Assembly (NCBI GenBank): GCA_024275955.1
Contig: JAJRYD010000026.1
Coordinates: 17,834-81,833, forward strand
Reading direction: 5' to 3'
From: Nitrospirota bacterium
GTDB taxonomy: Bacteria > Nitrospinota_A > UBA7883 > JACRGQ01
DNA: 64,000 nucleotides
This document shows positions 1-9,407 of this stretch, piece after piece (within the stretch, counting starts at the first letter, position 1; each line of letters begins with the position of its first letter). Made by a program: the position numbers and the translations under genes. The notes under the pieces are model-generated. The model searched no databases. It was not told where the DNA came from and was given only the letters and a program-made list of their open reading frames with translations.

Positions 1-362
1 CCTATATTTTCGTATGCGTAGACTATTTTGGGCTTTGGCTTTCCGAGGAACCGGAAAAGCTTGAAGCCGGATTTTTTCTTTTTTACTGTCGGTAGAGCCG
101 CTGTTGCCTTTGGCATTGGAGTGGCGGCTGGTATCGGAACGGCGGTCGCAGGCTTTGCCTCTGTTTTTGTGGTTTTCAGTTTTTCAATTTTCATGTTTAC
201 GTCGAAAAGTTCTTTTTGCAGACGGAAGATTTTTTTGGAGAGTCTATCTTTTTTAGCTTTTAAATTTTCCAGAGTCTCCTCAGCCGCCGGCAGGCTTGAA
301 CTAAAGACAGACAGAAAAAGAACGGTACCGCAAACGGTGATAGTTTTTTTGGAGATTTTCAT
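1..362 (-). CDS. secreted coiled-coil/proline-rich protein, 3' end outside window
   Basis: The reading frame is open from an ATG at 362 to the window edge, so only the N-terminal 120 or so residues are present. It starts with a Sec-type signal peptide (MKISKKTITVCGTVLFLSVF, then an S/A-rich cleavage region near residue 27). Next comes a charged stretch at about residues 30-60 (ETLENLKAKKDRLSKKI and on) with coiled-coil character, then an Ala/Pro/Thr-rich linker and a basic segment. No family is recognised. It begins 24 bp after the phosphoribosyltransferase stop and shares its direction, so it is probably the third gene of a comEC-hpt unit. No clear Shine-Dalgarno sequence precedes the ATG. 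It could be an envelope or peptidoglycan-associated protein, but that is a guess. Confidence 0.6.
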   Translation of the reverse strand, partial: MKISKKTITVCGTVLFLSVFSSSLPAAEETLENLKAKKDRLSKKIFRLQKELFDVNMKIEKLKTTKTEAKPATAVPIPAATPMPKATAALPTVKKKKSGFKLFRFLGKPKPKIVYAYENI

Positions 363-386
363 AGTTATAACAAGGTACCAGAATAG

Positions 387-977
387 TTATTCACTGTTAA
401 TAGTAATTTCGGATATATCTTCTTTTTCTCTTCCTTTGCCGTCGATATCCATGCCGTAGCCGAAAAGCCATTTCTCTCTGGCTTCCTTTTGGCTGTAGCC
501 AAGCTCAAAGCAGGCGAAGCCTATAAAGCTGTCTGTAGCTATATTCGATTTCTTGACAATTACTACAGATAGAAGATGGGCCGGATTGAAATCTTTAATA
601 GTTTTATAAGCTAGCTTTAGTGTTTCCCCTTCATCGACGAGGTCGTCTATTATGACGACGAACTTTCCGTTAAAATCGGCTTTTGTTTGTCTAAAGTCTA
701 TTAATCTCGGCTTAAGCAGTTCTGTTCCGTTAGACCTTTTTATCGTTATCGGTTTTTCTAAAATTGTCGGCCCTCCTACGCAAGGCCCGCATCCTCCGAA
801 ATGTTCCTCCACAAACATTCTAAACCTGCGGCACGCCGGCATAGCTCCATCCATTATCGGCACAAGTATAATTTCGGTAGCGGTGGAAGGGATCTTGGGG
901 ATGATTATTGCGGCTATTTCGCCGAGCCTTTTTTCTATCTCCTCGGCGCTAAAAAGCATTCTTGCATTTTTAAACAT
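387..977 (-). CDS. hpt: hypoxanthine-type phosphoribosyltransferase
   Basis: This is a 196-residue type I phosphoribosyltransferase, expected to join PRPP to a purine base in cytoplasmic salvage. The PRPP-binding loop is visible at residues 107-120 (VVIIDDLVDEGETL), with two acidic residues followed by the small/Gly-Glu-Thr turn. The C-terminal WLFGYGMDIDG segment resembles the base-binding hood of hypoxanthine phosphoribosyltransferases. Its start codon overlaps the last base of the comEC stop (taATG), which implies translational coupling. The middle region (Cys- and Gly-rich, residues 60-70) is not typical of textbook Hpt, so the base specificity (hypoxanthine, guanine or xanthine) is uncertain. 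Confidence 0.7.
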   Translation of the reverse strand: MFKNARMLFSAEEIEKRLGEIAAIIIPKIPSTATEIILVPIMDGAMPACRRFRMFVEEHFGGCGPCVGGPTILEKPITIKRSNGTELLKPRLIDFRQTKADFNGKFVVIIDDLVDEGETLKLAYKTIKDFNPAHLLSVVIVKKSNIATDSFIGFACFELGYSQKEAREKWLFGYGMDIDGKGREKEDISEITINSE

Positions 978-3430
978 TATTCCAAGTTTATCTTTTCTGG
1001 AACCCTGTTTACAAATGAAAACGATGACGCGTTTCCATTGTTTATGACGATGATAATTTCACCTTCATCATCCGTCGCTTTTATTCTTATTCCGCGTTTT
1101 TTAAGCTGTCTTATCACCTCTATCGACGGGTGCCGCCAACGGTTTACCTTGGCTACACTTATGACGGCGACTTTGGGAGATACGGCGTTAAGGAATCTTG
1201 CTGTTGTGCCTGTTCGGCTTCCGTGGTGCGCCACCTTGATAATATCGGCAGAGAGCTTCGTGTTTTTAGCGAGGAGATACTTTTCGGCCTCTTTTTCTAT
1301 GTCGGACATAAAGAGGACTTTTACTTTATTGGTCTCCAGCATAAGCGCCAGCGAGCTGTTGTTTATGCTTACCCCCAGCTTTTCCGCGTACTTTTCGTCG
1401 GGGTGGATAGTTCTAATACTGCTTTCGCCAAAAGGTATTTCTATTCCTTCGCGCAATCTGGCGGTAGCTATACCTTTTTCCGCGCATATCTGCCTTAGTT
1501 CTTTTTGCGTTGCTTCCATCCTGTTTGTACTGTCTACCCCGTTATCGTAATACTGTTTTGTCTTTATTCTTTTTAAAATTGTTGCCAGCCCGCCCGCGTG
1601 GTCGTTATGGTCGTGCGTTGCTATTACAGCGTCGATGGTTCTTACCTTCAGCCGGTTTAGCGCCGGCGCTGTTACATAACTGCCTATGTCCATCTGTCCG
1701 AGAGCAACCCCTCCGTCGATTAGTATGTTCTCTCCGCTTTTAAGCATTACCAATGCCGAGTCTCCCTGCCCTACATCGAAGAAGTGAACCTCCGTCGCGT
1801 CTCTCGGCCAGTTTATATAGTAGAGCGTAAGGCATACTGTTAGTAAAATAGCGGCATAATAGCGCAGTTGGCTTCTAGTGAACCACAAGGCAAGAGTAGC
1901 GTAGTAGAACGCTATGAGGAGTGGGGGCATAGGCGGGCCGGTGAAGGAAAAAACGTTTATTTTTGAAAAAAGTTCTGCGGTAAACTTTATTCCGCCAAAC
2001 GCTAAGATTGCCGGCGATGCCGCTATAGCTCCGGCTGTTTCGGAAAATGAGCCCAAAGATGCCGCTATAAGTGTAGACGGCACCGCGACTGACGCGAGCG
2101 GTACCGCTACGATATTAGCTAAAAATCCGCCTAGATGAACTTCGGAGAAATGCGCCATTACTATAGGCGCCACCGCGAGACCGACAACGATAGATATTTT
2201 GACTGTTGATTCTAACGAGAGTTTGAGCCATTCGAGTTTTCCTTTTGGCTTGAGCTGTAGAAGTTCGTCTTCTTCTTCGTCTTTCTGGGCAAAAAGAATT
2301 ACGATAGCGAGTACGGCGCCAAATGACATCTGAAACGACGCGGAGAAGAGTGCCATCGGGTCGAAAAGAAGAATCAATAATGCCGATATTGCCAGCGCGT
2401 TTAGCGGCTCTTTTTCTCTGTCGATAATAGCCGAGAGCAGGTAGATGGCGACCATTATTCCAGCTCTTACGGCCGATACTCTTGTGCCTGTAGAGAGTAC
2501 GAATATCAATCCGGTAAAAAGAGCAAGCATGACAGCCGGTTTTCTGAAAAAACCGCTAAAGCTCCATAACGGTTTTAGCTTCGAGCTTATAGCGTAGGAG
2601 AACCAATAAAAGGCAAAATAAGAAAAGGCGGTTACGAAACCGACATGTAGCCCCGAAATAGCAAGAAAATGGGCAAGGCCGGAAACGGCAAAACTTCTCC
2701 GCAAATCAGAGTCAATTCCGCTGGTTATCCCTATAGACATAGCCGAGGCTACCTCTACAACGCTAGGCGGAAACCTATCTTCAATAAACTTTTTCGCGGC
2801 TCGTCGTAATATTTCGCCTCCCCTTTTCGGGTTTGCCGAGTAGCTGGCGGTAGTTATTTCCATCATTTTTTCGTCGCGGAGGTTTATAGTTACCCCTATT
2901 CCACGATCTTTCATAAACTGTCTGTAATCGAAACCGCCAAAATTGCGGAAAGAAGATACAGCTTTTATTCGGACATTCTTGATAGTTATAGAATCTCCTG
3001 GTAGCGGAGGGTTTTCTCCATCGTAGACAGAGACCCTTATTAACCCGTTTGTCTTTGATTCGATCGTTTCGCCTCTTATATTTTCGGCCTCCATATGGAA
3101 CCTGTATCCGCCGGGGAAATATTTGAACCCTGTTTTAACTTTGCCGGATACCCAAACCTTCTTAAGAGAGACAAAAGAGGTGATATGACCCTGTTTGTTG
3201 AAAATGTTCTGCGCGTTTATCGTAATGGCAAAGCCGGTGATAAGGAAAAGAGCCGGTAGCAGGCGAAACTTTTTTTGCGGCATACGCGAAACGGTGTAAA
3301 GCAGAGCAGATAAAAGTGCTAAAATAATCGCACCGTGTGTAGTGAAGCCAGAAAATTTACCGACCAATATTCCGGCTATTAGTGCGATGGAGAGGTCGAG
3401 CGACGGGGTGCGAAGAAGTTTGAATTTCAA
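977..3430 (-). CDS. comEC: ComEC/Rec2-type DNA uptake channel protein
   Basis: The 817-residue protein has the three-part ComEC plan. There is an N-terminal membrane and DUF4131 region (about residues 1-200), a multi-helix competence domain (about 220-530) with the motif AISGLHVGFV, and a C-terminal metallo-beta-lactamase-like domain (about 540-800) with the metal motif THDHNDHAGG. In naturally competent bacteria ComEC passes single-stranded DNA through the inner membrane, and the lactamase-like domain is the presumed nuclease. Length and motif order are normal. No other competence gene is in the window, so competence itself cannot be concluded. It lies divergent from gap and is coupled to the downstream phosphoribosyltransferase. 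Confidence 0.9.
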   Translation of the reverse strand: MKFKLLRTPSLDLSIALIAGILVGKFSGFTTHGAIILALLSALLYTVSRMPQKKFRLLPALFLITGFAITINAQNIFNKQGHITSFVSLKKVWVSGKVKTGFKYFPGGYRFHMEAENIRGETIESKTNGLIRVSVYDGENPPLPGDSITIKNVRIKAVSSFRNFGGFDYRQFMKDRGIGVTINLRDEKMMEITTASYSANPKRGGEILRRAAKKFIEDRFPPSVVEVASAMSIGITSGIDSDLRRSFAVSGLAHFLAISGLHVGFVTAFSYFAFYWFSYAISSKLKPLWSFSGFFRKPAVMLALFTGLIFVLSTGTRVSAVRAGIMVAIYLLSAIIDREKEPLNALAISALLILLFDPMALFSASFQMSFGAVLAIVILFAQKDEEEDELLQLKPKGKLEWLKLSLESTVKISIVVGLAVAPIVMAHFSEVHLGGFLANIVAVPLASVAVPSTLIAASLGSFSETAGAIAASPAILAFGGIKFTAELFSKINVFSFTGPPMPPLLIAFYYATLALWFTRSQLRYYAAILLTVCLTLYYINWPRDATEVHFFDVGQGDSALVMLKSGENILIDGGVALGQMDIGSYVTAPALNRLKVRTIDAVIATHDHNDHAGGLATILKRIKTKQYYDNGVDSTNRMEATQKELRQICAEKGIATARLREGIEIPFGESSIRTIHPDEKYAEKLGVSINNSSLALMLETNKVKVLFMSDIEKEAEKYLLAKNTKLSADIIKVAHHGSRTGTTARFLNAVSPKVAVISVAKVNRWRHPSIEVIRQLKKRGIRIKATDDEGEIIIVINNGNASSFSFVNRVPEKINLE

Positions 3431-3470
3431 TCTGTCTAGTCTCCCGCATGAATGATTGAAGCCATAATGG

Positions 3471-3500
3471 TTGACTATATACTACAGACGGTAATATAAA
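3471..3500 (+). promoter_or_regulatory. sigma-70-like promoter of gap-pgk
   Basis: A TTGACT -35 box (3471-3476) and a TATAAA -10 box (3495-3500) are separated by 18 bp, about 54 bp before the gap ATG. It is the best promoter match between divergent comEC and gap. It rests on sequence match only. Confidence 0.45.
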
Positions 3501-3554
3501 GGTTGAAGGTTTTAAACTGGTCAGATAATAAGTCCTTATTTTATAGGGGGTTGC

Positions 3555-4562
3555 ATGGCAATCAAAGTAGGAATAAACGGGTTTGGTCGCATTGGTCGTA
3601 ATGTTTTCCGTGCGGCGCTTAACAATGGCGATATAGATTTTGTAGCGGTTAACGACCTTACGAGCCCCGAGACGCTTGGGCATCTTTTAAAGTACGACTC
3701 GATTTTGGGCAACCTTTCTGAGGATGTTTTAGTTGACGGAGATACCATAAAGGTAGCCGGCCGTTCTGTTAAGGTTTTAAGTGAGCGAGACCCTGCTATG
3801 CTCCCGTGGGGCGATCTTGGCGTTGATATAGTGGTGGAGTCGACAGGCTTTTTTACGAACGGCGATGATGCCAAAAAACATCTGGCTGCCGGAGCGAAGA
3901 AGGTTATCATTTCTGCTCCCGCAAAGAATGAGGATATTACGCTGGTTCTTGGCGTAAACGATGAGAAATACGACCCGAAAAGCCACAATATAATCTCCAA
4001 CGCCTCGTGTACCACGAACTGTCTTGCCCCTGTGGTGAAGGTGATGATTGAGAATTTTGGTTTTAAAGGCGGGCAGATGACTACCATTCATTCCTATACC
4101 AACGATCAGAGCATACTAGACTTGCCTCATAAAGATTTAAGACGGGCAAGGGCGGCGGCTGTTTCGATGATCCCTACCACCACAGGCGCGGCTAAAGCTG
4201 TCGGCCTTGTATTGCCGGAGGTTGCGGGAAAACTTGACGGAATGGCTATAAGAGTTCCAACACCGAATGTTTCTCTGGTAGACCTTGTCTTTACGTCGGG
4301 TAACGATACCGATGCGAAAGCGGTAAACAGCGCCTTGCAAAAAGCGGCAGACGGCCCTTTAAGGGGAGTGCTTGAATACTGCACCTTACCGCTTGTCTCC
4401 AAAGATTTTGCCGGAAACCCAGCGTCGTCCGTTATTGATGCTCTTTCGACAAAAGTTGTCGATAAAAGGCTTGTGAAGGTTCTATCTTGGTACGACAACG
4501 AATGGGGCTACTCAAACCGTGTTGTAGATCTTGTAAAGTTTATTTCTGGCAAAGAGGTTTAA
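3555..4562 (+). CDS. gap: glyceraldehyde-3-phosphate dehydrogenase, type I
   Basis: The 335-residue enzyme makes 1,3-bisphosphoglycerate from glyceraldehyde 3-phosphate with NAD(P) in central carbon metabolism. It has the Rossmann start [15 protein letters not shown] (residues 7-20), the catalytic Cys152 in NASCTTNC, and the C-terminal [12 protein letters not shown] signature. The Asp at residue 34 (AVNDLT) is typical of NAD-preferring forms. A GGGGG-containing ribosome site lies 5 bp before the ATG. pgk follows after one base, so the two glycolytic enzymes form an operon. Confidence 0.98.
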   Translation: MAIKVGINGFGRIGRNVFRAALNNGDIDFVAVNDLTSPETLGHLLKYDSILGNLSEDVLVDGDTIKVAGRSVKVLSERDPAMLPWGDLGVDIVVESTGFFTNGDDAKKHLAAGAKKVIISAPAKNEDITLVLGVNDEKYDPKSHNIISNASCTTNCLAPVVKVMIENFGFKGGQMTTIHSYTNDQSILDLPHKDLRRARAAAVSMIPTTTGAAKAVGLVLPEVAGKLDGMAIRVPTPNVSLVDLVFTSGNDTDAKAVNSALQKAADGPLRGVLEYCTLPLVSKDFAGNPASSVIDALSTKVVDKRLVKVLSWYDNEWGYSNRVVDLVKFISGKEV

Positions 4563-4563
4563 A

Positions 4564-5760
4564 TTGAAAGGCAAACTCTCCATAGCCGACCTAGATGTTA
4601 AGGGAAAGTGCTGTCTGCTTAGAACCGACTTTAACGTGCCGTTGGATGAGTTTCAAAATATTACGGACGACACCCGCATAAGGTCGGCTTTGCCGACCAT
4701 TAACGACCTTATAGACCGTGAGGCTAAGATTGTCGTTCTCTCCCATCTCGGCAGGCCGGAAGGGAAGAAAAGCCACAAAATGAGCTTAAAGCCTGTGCAG
4801 GTTCGCCTTTCGAGGCTTTTAAAGCAGGATGTCAAGTTTGTCGAAGATTGTATCGGTTCCGATGTGGAAGAGGCGGTCTCTACGCTTAAAGAAGGGGAGA
4901 TTCTGCTCTTGGAAAACCTCCGTTTTTACAAAGAGGAGACCGATAACGACCCAGATTTCGCGAAAAAACTTGCTTCATTGGGAGAACTGTTCATCAACGA
5001 TGCTTTTGGGTCGGCCCATAGGGCACACGCGTCTACCACTGGGATTACCAAATTTTTGGAACAATCGGCTTGTGGCTATTTGATGAAAAAAGAGATAGAT
5101 TATTTTAACCGAGCGGTTGCCAACCCTATCCGACCTGTAGTTTCCATCGTAGGCGGCGGAAAGGCTTCCAGTAAACTGCAGGTACTAGAAAAGCTTCTCG
5201 ATAGGGTAGATAAGCTTATAGTCGGCGGCGGTCTTGCCTTTACATTCTTAAAAGCGAGGGGGCGGGAGATAGGCAACAATATGCTTGAAGAGGATCTTCT
5301 TCCCAATGTAAGAAAGATAATGGATAAAGCTACGGAAAAAGGGGTTAAGTTCTACCTGCCTGTCGATTTTGTCGTAGCGGAATCTATGGATCCGACTGCC
5401 CAGACAAAAGTGGTGCCGGCACAGGAGATACCAAAAGGATGGGTCGCCCCGGATATAGGGCCGGCAAGCGTAAAGCTTTTTGCGGAAGTGCTTCACGATG
5501 CCAAAACCATTATATGGAATGGGCCTATGGGCGTGTTTGAAGTCGATGCTTTTTCGAGGGGAACTATGGCTATGGTATCGGCCGTTTCCGACGCGTACGC
5601 CCTTACTATTGTCGGCGGCGGAGATACCGATGTGGCGGTACACCGCGCAGGCGCGGAGAGCAACATATCGTTTATCTCGACAGGTGGCGGGGCGTTTCTC
5701 GAACTTCTTGAAGGCAAAGAACTGCCTGCCTTTGCCGCGCTTTCCGACATTCCTGACTAA
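4564..5760 (+). CDS. pgk: phosphoglycerate kinase
   Basis: The 398-residue kinase transfers the acyl phosphate of 1,3-bisphosphoglycerate to ADP. The N-terminal signature LLRTDFNVPLDE (residues 18-29), the substrate-binding SHLGRPEGK, and the C-terminal GGGDTDVAVHRAG and STGGGAFLELLEG nucleotide loops are all present. The start is a TTG one base after the gap stop, preceded by an AAAGAGG ribosome site inside the end of gap; no better in-frame start exists. Length is normal. Confidence 0.97.
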   Translation: MKGKLSIADLDVKGKCCLLRTDFNVPLDEFQNITDDTRIRSALPTINDLIDREAKIVVLSHLGRPEGKKSHKMSLKPVQVRLSRLLKQDVKFVEDCIGSDVEEAVSTLKEGEILLLENLRFYKEETDNDPDFAKKLASLGELFINDAFGSAHRAHASTTGITKFLEQSACGYLMKKEIDYFNRAVANPIRPVVSIVGGGKASSKLQVLEKLLDRVDKLIVGGGLAFTFLKARGREIGNNMLEEDLLPNVRKIMDKATEKGVKFYLPVDFVVAESMDPTAQTKVVPAQEIPKGWVAPDIGPASVKLFAEVLHDAKTIIWNGPMGVFEVDAFSRGTMAMVSAVSDAYALTIVGGGDTDVAVHRAGAESNISFISTGGGAFLELLEGKELPAFAALSDIPD

Positions 5761-5928
5761 CCTTTTTTAGGTTACATGCTCCCAAATAAAGGCGTTTGCC
5801 GTAAAAACAGATAATTTCGCAGAATACTCCTATAAATACAGCAGGATTTGCCCGAAATTATGGTTTGTGTAACAATAGGCGTTAGCGATGCTGAGAGTCT
5901 TATAACTTTGTAATTATGAGGGTATTCA

Positions 5929-7614
5929 ATGAGTAAGCCTAGCGATGCCGGAGCAGACAACGCTCTTTTGGGAGAGGAAGGATCTTCAGGTATCCCCAAA
6001 GGGATAGCATCTATCACCGAGCTTAATGATTATTACAAAGCGGAGCTTAAACGGCTTTTTGATATAGGCATAGCCCTTTCCGCGGAAAAGGACCTTGAAA
6101 AGCTTCTCGAAATGATTGTCGATGAAGCGAGGCATGGAACCAATGCCGACGCAGGCACCCTCTATATACTCGAAGATGATAAACTGCATTTTAAAATCCT
6201 TCAAAACGAATCTCTCAATACGCGGATGGGAGGCTCATCCGGCCATGAGATAACTTTTTCGCCTGTCGTACTTAAAAAGGAAAATGTTTCGGCCTATTCC
6301 GCTCTCAGCAAGCAGACGGTAAATATCCCTGATGTTTACGAAGCGGAGGAGTTCGATTTTACCGGCCCGAGAAAATTTGATAAAGCTACCGGCTACCGTT
6401 CCAAATCTATGCTTGTGGTTCCTATGCTAGATCAGGAAAACGAAGTGATAGGCGTTCTACAGCTTATAAACTCCACCGATGCCAAAACCGGCGAAGTAGG
6501 CCCTTTCCAAAAAGAGGTTGTGCAGGCAACGCAGTCGCTCGCTTCGCAGGCGGCGGTCGCTATTACTACGGCTAATCTCATCAAAGATATGGAAATTCTG
6601 TTCGATTCGTTCGTGCAGGTAATGGCTACCGCGATCGACGAAAGGTCGCCTTATACCGGCGGTCATATTCAGCGCGTCGCGGAGCTTGGTGTTCTTATGT
6701 GCGAGGCGATGAACGAAGTTACAGAAGGCCCTTTCGCGGATGTTACCTTTTCTAAAGATAAAATAAAAGAGATGCATATAGCAGGGTGGATGCACGATAT
6801 AGGCAAGGTTACTACCCCGGTACATATAATGGACAAGTCAACGAAGCTTGAAACTATCGTGGATAGGGTCGAGTTTATCAAAGACAGATTCATGCTCATA
6901 GAAGCGACTATGGATAACCGATGGCTGACACGAAAAATCGAACTGATTAAAAGCGGTGCTGACGAAGAGGAAATAAAGAGAGAAGAAGAAGAGCATTCTA
7001 AAAAAATTGACGCTCACCGTTCCGATCTGGAACTTCTTGTAGTCTCTAACACCGGCGGCGAATTTATGGACCCTGAAAAGCAAAAAAGGGTAAGGGATAT
7101 AGGTGCCAAAAGTTATAAGCTAAACGGCCAAGTAAAGCGTTACCTTACGGATGATGAAATGGATAACCTCTGCATACCTAAGGGGACGCTTCTCGAATCG
7201 GAGAGAAAGCTTATGCAGGATCATATTGTGGTGACGATAAAGATGCTGGATAAAATTCCGTTTCCAAAACATCTTTCAAAGGTTGTGGAATACGCCGGCG
7301 GTCACCATGAGTGCTTAAACGGTGCAGGTTACCCAAACGGCTTAAAGGGCGACGAACTCTCGCTTGGAGCCCAGATTCTTAATCTTGTAGATTTTTATGA
7401 GGCTTTAACAGCGACCGACCGTCCGTATAAAAAACCGATGCCGTTTGAGAAGGCTATGCAGATTCTTGGGTTTGAGGTTAAGGATGGAAAAATCGACAAA
7501 GAGCTTTTCGACCTTTTTGTGAAGCTGGATATCCCCGGGCGTTTTAATAAAATGAACGATGAAAGAAAGAAGGCTGAGGCACTAAAAGCGCTTGAGGCAG
7601 AGGCTGATTCCTGA
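5929..7614 (+). CDS. GAF and HD-GYP domain protein, probable cyclic-di-GMP phosphodiesterase
   Basis: The 561-residue cytoplasmic protein has a GAF sensor domain (about 45-215) and a C-terminal HD-GYP domain (about 225-510). The metal motif HDIGK is at 289-293, and HHECLNGAGYP (459-469) carries the GYP triad. HD-GYP proteins hydrolyse cyclic di-GMP, so a ligand-controlled phosphodiesterase is the natural inference. The unusual point is a roughly 105-residue charged, helical insertion (about 311-415) between the HD motif and the helix that normally follows it directly. The gene stands alone, 168 bp after pgk. Confidence 0.85.
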   Translation: MSKPSDAGADNALLGEEGSSGIPKGIASITELNDYYKAELKRLFDIGIALSAEKDLEKLLEMIVDEARHGTNADAGTLYILEDDKLHFKILQNESLNTRMGGSSGHEITFSPVVLKKENVSAYSALSKQTVNIPDVYEAEEFDFTGPRKFDKATGYRSKSMLVVPMLDQENEVIGVLQLINSTDAKTGEVGPFQKEVVQATQSLASQAAVAITTANLIKDMEILFDSFVQVMATAIDERSPYTGGHIQRVAELGVLMCEAMNEVTEGPFADVTFSKDKIKEMHIAGWMHDIGKVTTPVHIMDKSTKLETIVDRVEFIKDRFMLIEATMDNRWLTRKIELIKSGADEEEIKREEEEHSKKIDAHRSDLELLVVSNTGGEFMDPEKQKRVRDIGAKSYKLNGQVKRYLTDDEMDNLCIPKGTLLESERKLMQDHIVVTIKMLDKIPFPKHLSKVVEYAGGHHECLNGAGYPNGLKGDELSLGAQILNLVDFYEALTATDRPYKKPMPFEKAMQILGFEVKDGKIDKELFDLFVKLDIPGRFNKMNDERKKAEALKALEAEADS

Positions 7615-7668
7615 GTACAGCTTGCTTGCGCTAGACTTATCGGCAAATAGTTTTCCGGGGGGGAAAGA

Positions 7669-8415
7669 GTGGTAGATTTTTTTCTGAACCTTTTTAGGTT
7701 TTTTATCTTCTTTCTCGTAGATATTGTCTACAAGGTTTTGTTCCGCTCGAGCGCGGTGGGGCCTGAAAATATTCCAAAAGATGGAGGCGTAATGATAGCG
7801 TCCAATCATAAATCTGCTTGGGATGTGTTTCTTATACCGTATTTTGCCGTTTCCCGTTTTTCATCCCGCCGTATATCGCTCGCGGCAAAGGAGGAGCTTT
7901 TCCGCTTTTTCCCTGTCGGAATAGCTTTGCGGATGATGAGGGTTATCCCTGTTAAAAGAAGAACAGTCAACTCTAAACAGATGAGCAGGCTCAACGAGAT
8001 ACTAAAGAAGCATATTCTTATAGTGTTTCCAGAAGGCACAAGAACCAAGACAGGCAGGCTTGGGAAAGGAAGCTCCGGCGTAGGCAAGATGATATGGGAG
8101 TGCAGGCCAACAGTGATTCCGACAGCTGTTATTAATACTAATTACTGCTCTCCGGGCGGGTCGTGGTTTTCCTTAAATTTTTTTCAAAAGCTTTATGTCG
8201 TCTACGGCGAGCCTATTGATATGGAAAAGTATTACGCGATGGAAGGCGACAGGAAGACGTTTCGGATGATTACCGGCTGTGTGATGGATGAGATAGCCAA
8301 GCTTATAGAGAAGCATAAGGAGCTTGACACCGCTCCGGCGAAGATTTTCCAAAAGGTGAATGCCGGATATAAAAATCGGTTGCGTGAACTTGAGGAAAAG
8401 GGGAAAAGCTTATGA
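7669..8415 (+). CDS. plsC: 1-acyl-sn-glycerol-3-phosphate acyltransferase (PlsC family)
   Basis: The 248-residue membrane-associated acyltransferase adds the second acyl chain to lysophosphatidic acid. The catalytic H(X4)D motif is at His47-Asp52 (NHKSAWD) and the substrate-binding motif FPEGTR near residue 120. A hydrophobic N-terminal helix (FFLNLFRFFIFFLVDIV) should anchor it to the inner membrane. The start is GTG, supported by the purine-rich GGGGGGAAAG just upstream. Its end overlaps the rnhB start by 4 bp (ATGA). The first residues of the conserved block and the length fit PlsC, but acyl specificity cannot be read. Confidence 0.88.
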   Translation: MVDFFLNLFRFFIFFLVDIVYKVLFRSSAVGPENIPKDGGVMIASNHKSAWDVFLIPYFAVSRFSSRRISLAAKEELFRFFPVGIALRMMRVIPVKRRTVNSKQMSRLNEILKKHILIVFPEGTRTKTGRLGKGSSGVGKMIWECRPTVIPTAVINTNYCSPGGSWFSLNFFQKLYVVYGEPIDMEKYYAMEGDRKTFRMITGCVMDEIAKLIEKHKELDTAPAKIFQKVNAGYKNRLRELEEKGKSL

Positions 8416-8981
8416 CGAGAGTAGCCGGTGTGGATGAGGCAGGGCGCGGCCCGCTGGCAGGGCCGGTGGTCGCCGCCGCCGTAATTCTCAATTTTGGCAG
8501 TAAAGCTGTAAAGCCGCCCTTTCCACTTGTCGATTCCAAAACGATTGACGAGAAAAAACGCGAGCTTCTTTATGACTGGCTTTACAAAAGCGGAGCCGAA
8601 ATAGGAGTAGGGCAGGTAGAGCATGACGAGATTGATACGATTAATATACACAACGCTTCGCTTCTTGCGATGAAAAAGGCGGTAATGGCTATAAGGCCGC
8701 TCCCTGAAAGGCTTGTGGTAGACGGCAGGTTTACCATTGATATGGCGATAACCCAAAAAGCTATCATTAAAGGGGATAGCAAGGTTGAATCTATTTCCGC
8801 CGCTTCTATCGTCGCTAAGGTAACTAGGGATAGAATAATGAAACGGTACCACGAGGACTTTCCGGAATACGGGTTTTCGTCTCACAAGGGGTACCCTACT
8901 AAATCGCATAAAAAAGCGGTTTTAGAATTCGGCCCCACTCCGGTTCATCGTCTGACGTTTAGGGGAGTGAGAGGGGTATAG
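8412..8981 (+). CDS. rnhB: ribonuclease HII
   Basis: The 189-residue enzyme removes RNA from RNA/DNA hybrids and misincorporated ribonucleotides. The type II signature AGVDEAGRGPLAGPVV opens the protein, with the catalytic acid pair Asp8-Glu9. VDSKTIDEKKR, the VVDG strand and SIVAKVTRD follow as expected. The C-terminal H-R-L-TF segment is standard. It is translationally coupled to plsC by a 4-bp overlap and followed 2 bp later by the yraN-like gene, a common bacterial neighbour. Confidence 0.96.
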   Translation: MTRVAGVDEAGRGPLAGPVVAAAVILNFGSKAVKPPFPLVDSKTIDEKKRELLYDWLYKSGAEIGVGQVEHDEIDTINIHNASLLAMKKAVMAIRPLPERLVVDGRFTIDMAITQKAIIKGDSKVESISAASIVAKVTRDRIMKRYHEDFPEYGFSSHKGYPTKSHKKAVLEFGPTPVHRLTFRGVRGV

Positions 8982-8983
8982 CG

Positions 8984-9355
8984 GTGTCTTCCATTTTTTC
9001 TAGGCTGGCGGCGCTTGCTTTTGGCAGGTATGGCGAGGCTTTGGCCGAAAGCAGTCTGAAGGAAAAAGGCTATAGTATTTTGCAAAAAAACTTTAGGTGC
9101 AAGGAAGGGGAGATAGATATAATCGCCCGTGACGGCGATACGCTTGTTTTTTGCGAAGTGAAGGCTAGACGGTCAAAAGCTTTTGGTTCTGCTCTTGAGG
9201 GGATTACGCCGCAGAAAATAAAAAAAATAAAAAAAGCGGCACAAGTTTTTTTATTGAGAAACGGCATAACAGATAGTGATTGCCGTTTTGATGTTGTTAC
9301 AATAGACGAAGATGGAGAAAAACGGGAGATTGAGGTTATTCCCAATGCTTTCTAA
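8984..9355 (+). CDS. UPF0102 (YraN) family nuclease-like protein
   Basis: The 123-residue protein carries the UPF0102 pattern G-YGE-LA near residue 15, CKEGEIDIIARDGDTLVF (about 42-59) and CEVKAR (about 60-65). Together these make a PD-(D/E)XK-like core with an E-x-K pair. The family's biological role is not settled; a Holliday-junction-resolvase-like fold is usually assigned. The start is GTG, 2 bp after the rnhB stop, and rnhB-yraN adjacency is frequent in bacteria. Confidence 0.9.
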   Translation: MSSIFSRLAALAFGRYGEALAESSLKEKGYSILQKNFRCKEGEIDIIARDGDTLVFCEVKARRSKAFGSALEGITPQKIKKIKKAAQVFLLRNGITDSDCRFDVVTIDEDGEKREIEVIPNAF

Positions 9356-9407
9356 CTCCTCTCGTATATTTTAGATATTAATTCTTAATTATTAGGGAGA
9401 CTCTCTT

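Noticed and set aside
5758-5774. TAACCT-TTTTT-AGGTTA inverted repeat at the pgk stop
   Set aside because: The stem is short and A/T-rich and is not followed by a T-run, so I do not call it a terminator.
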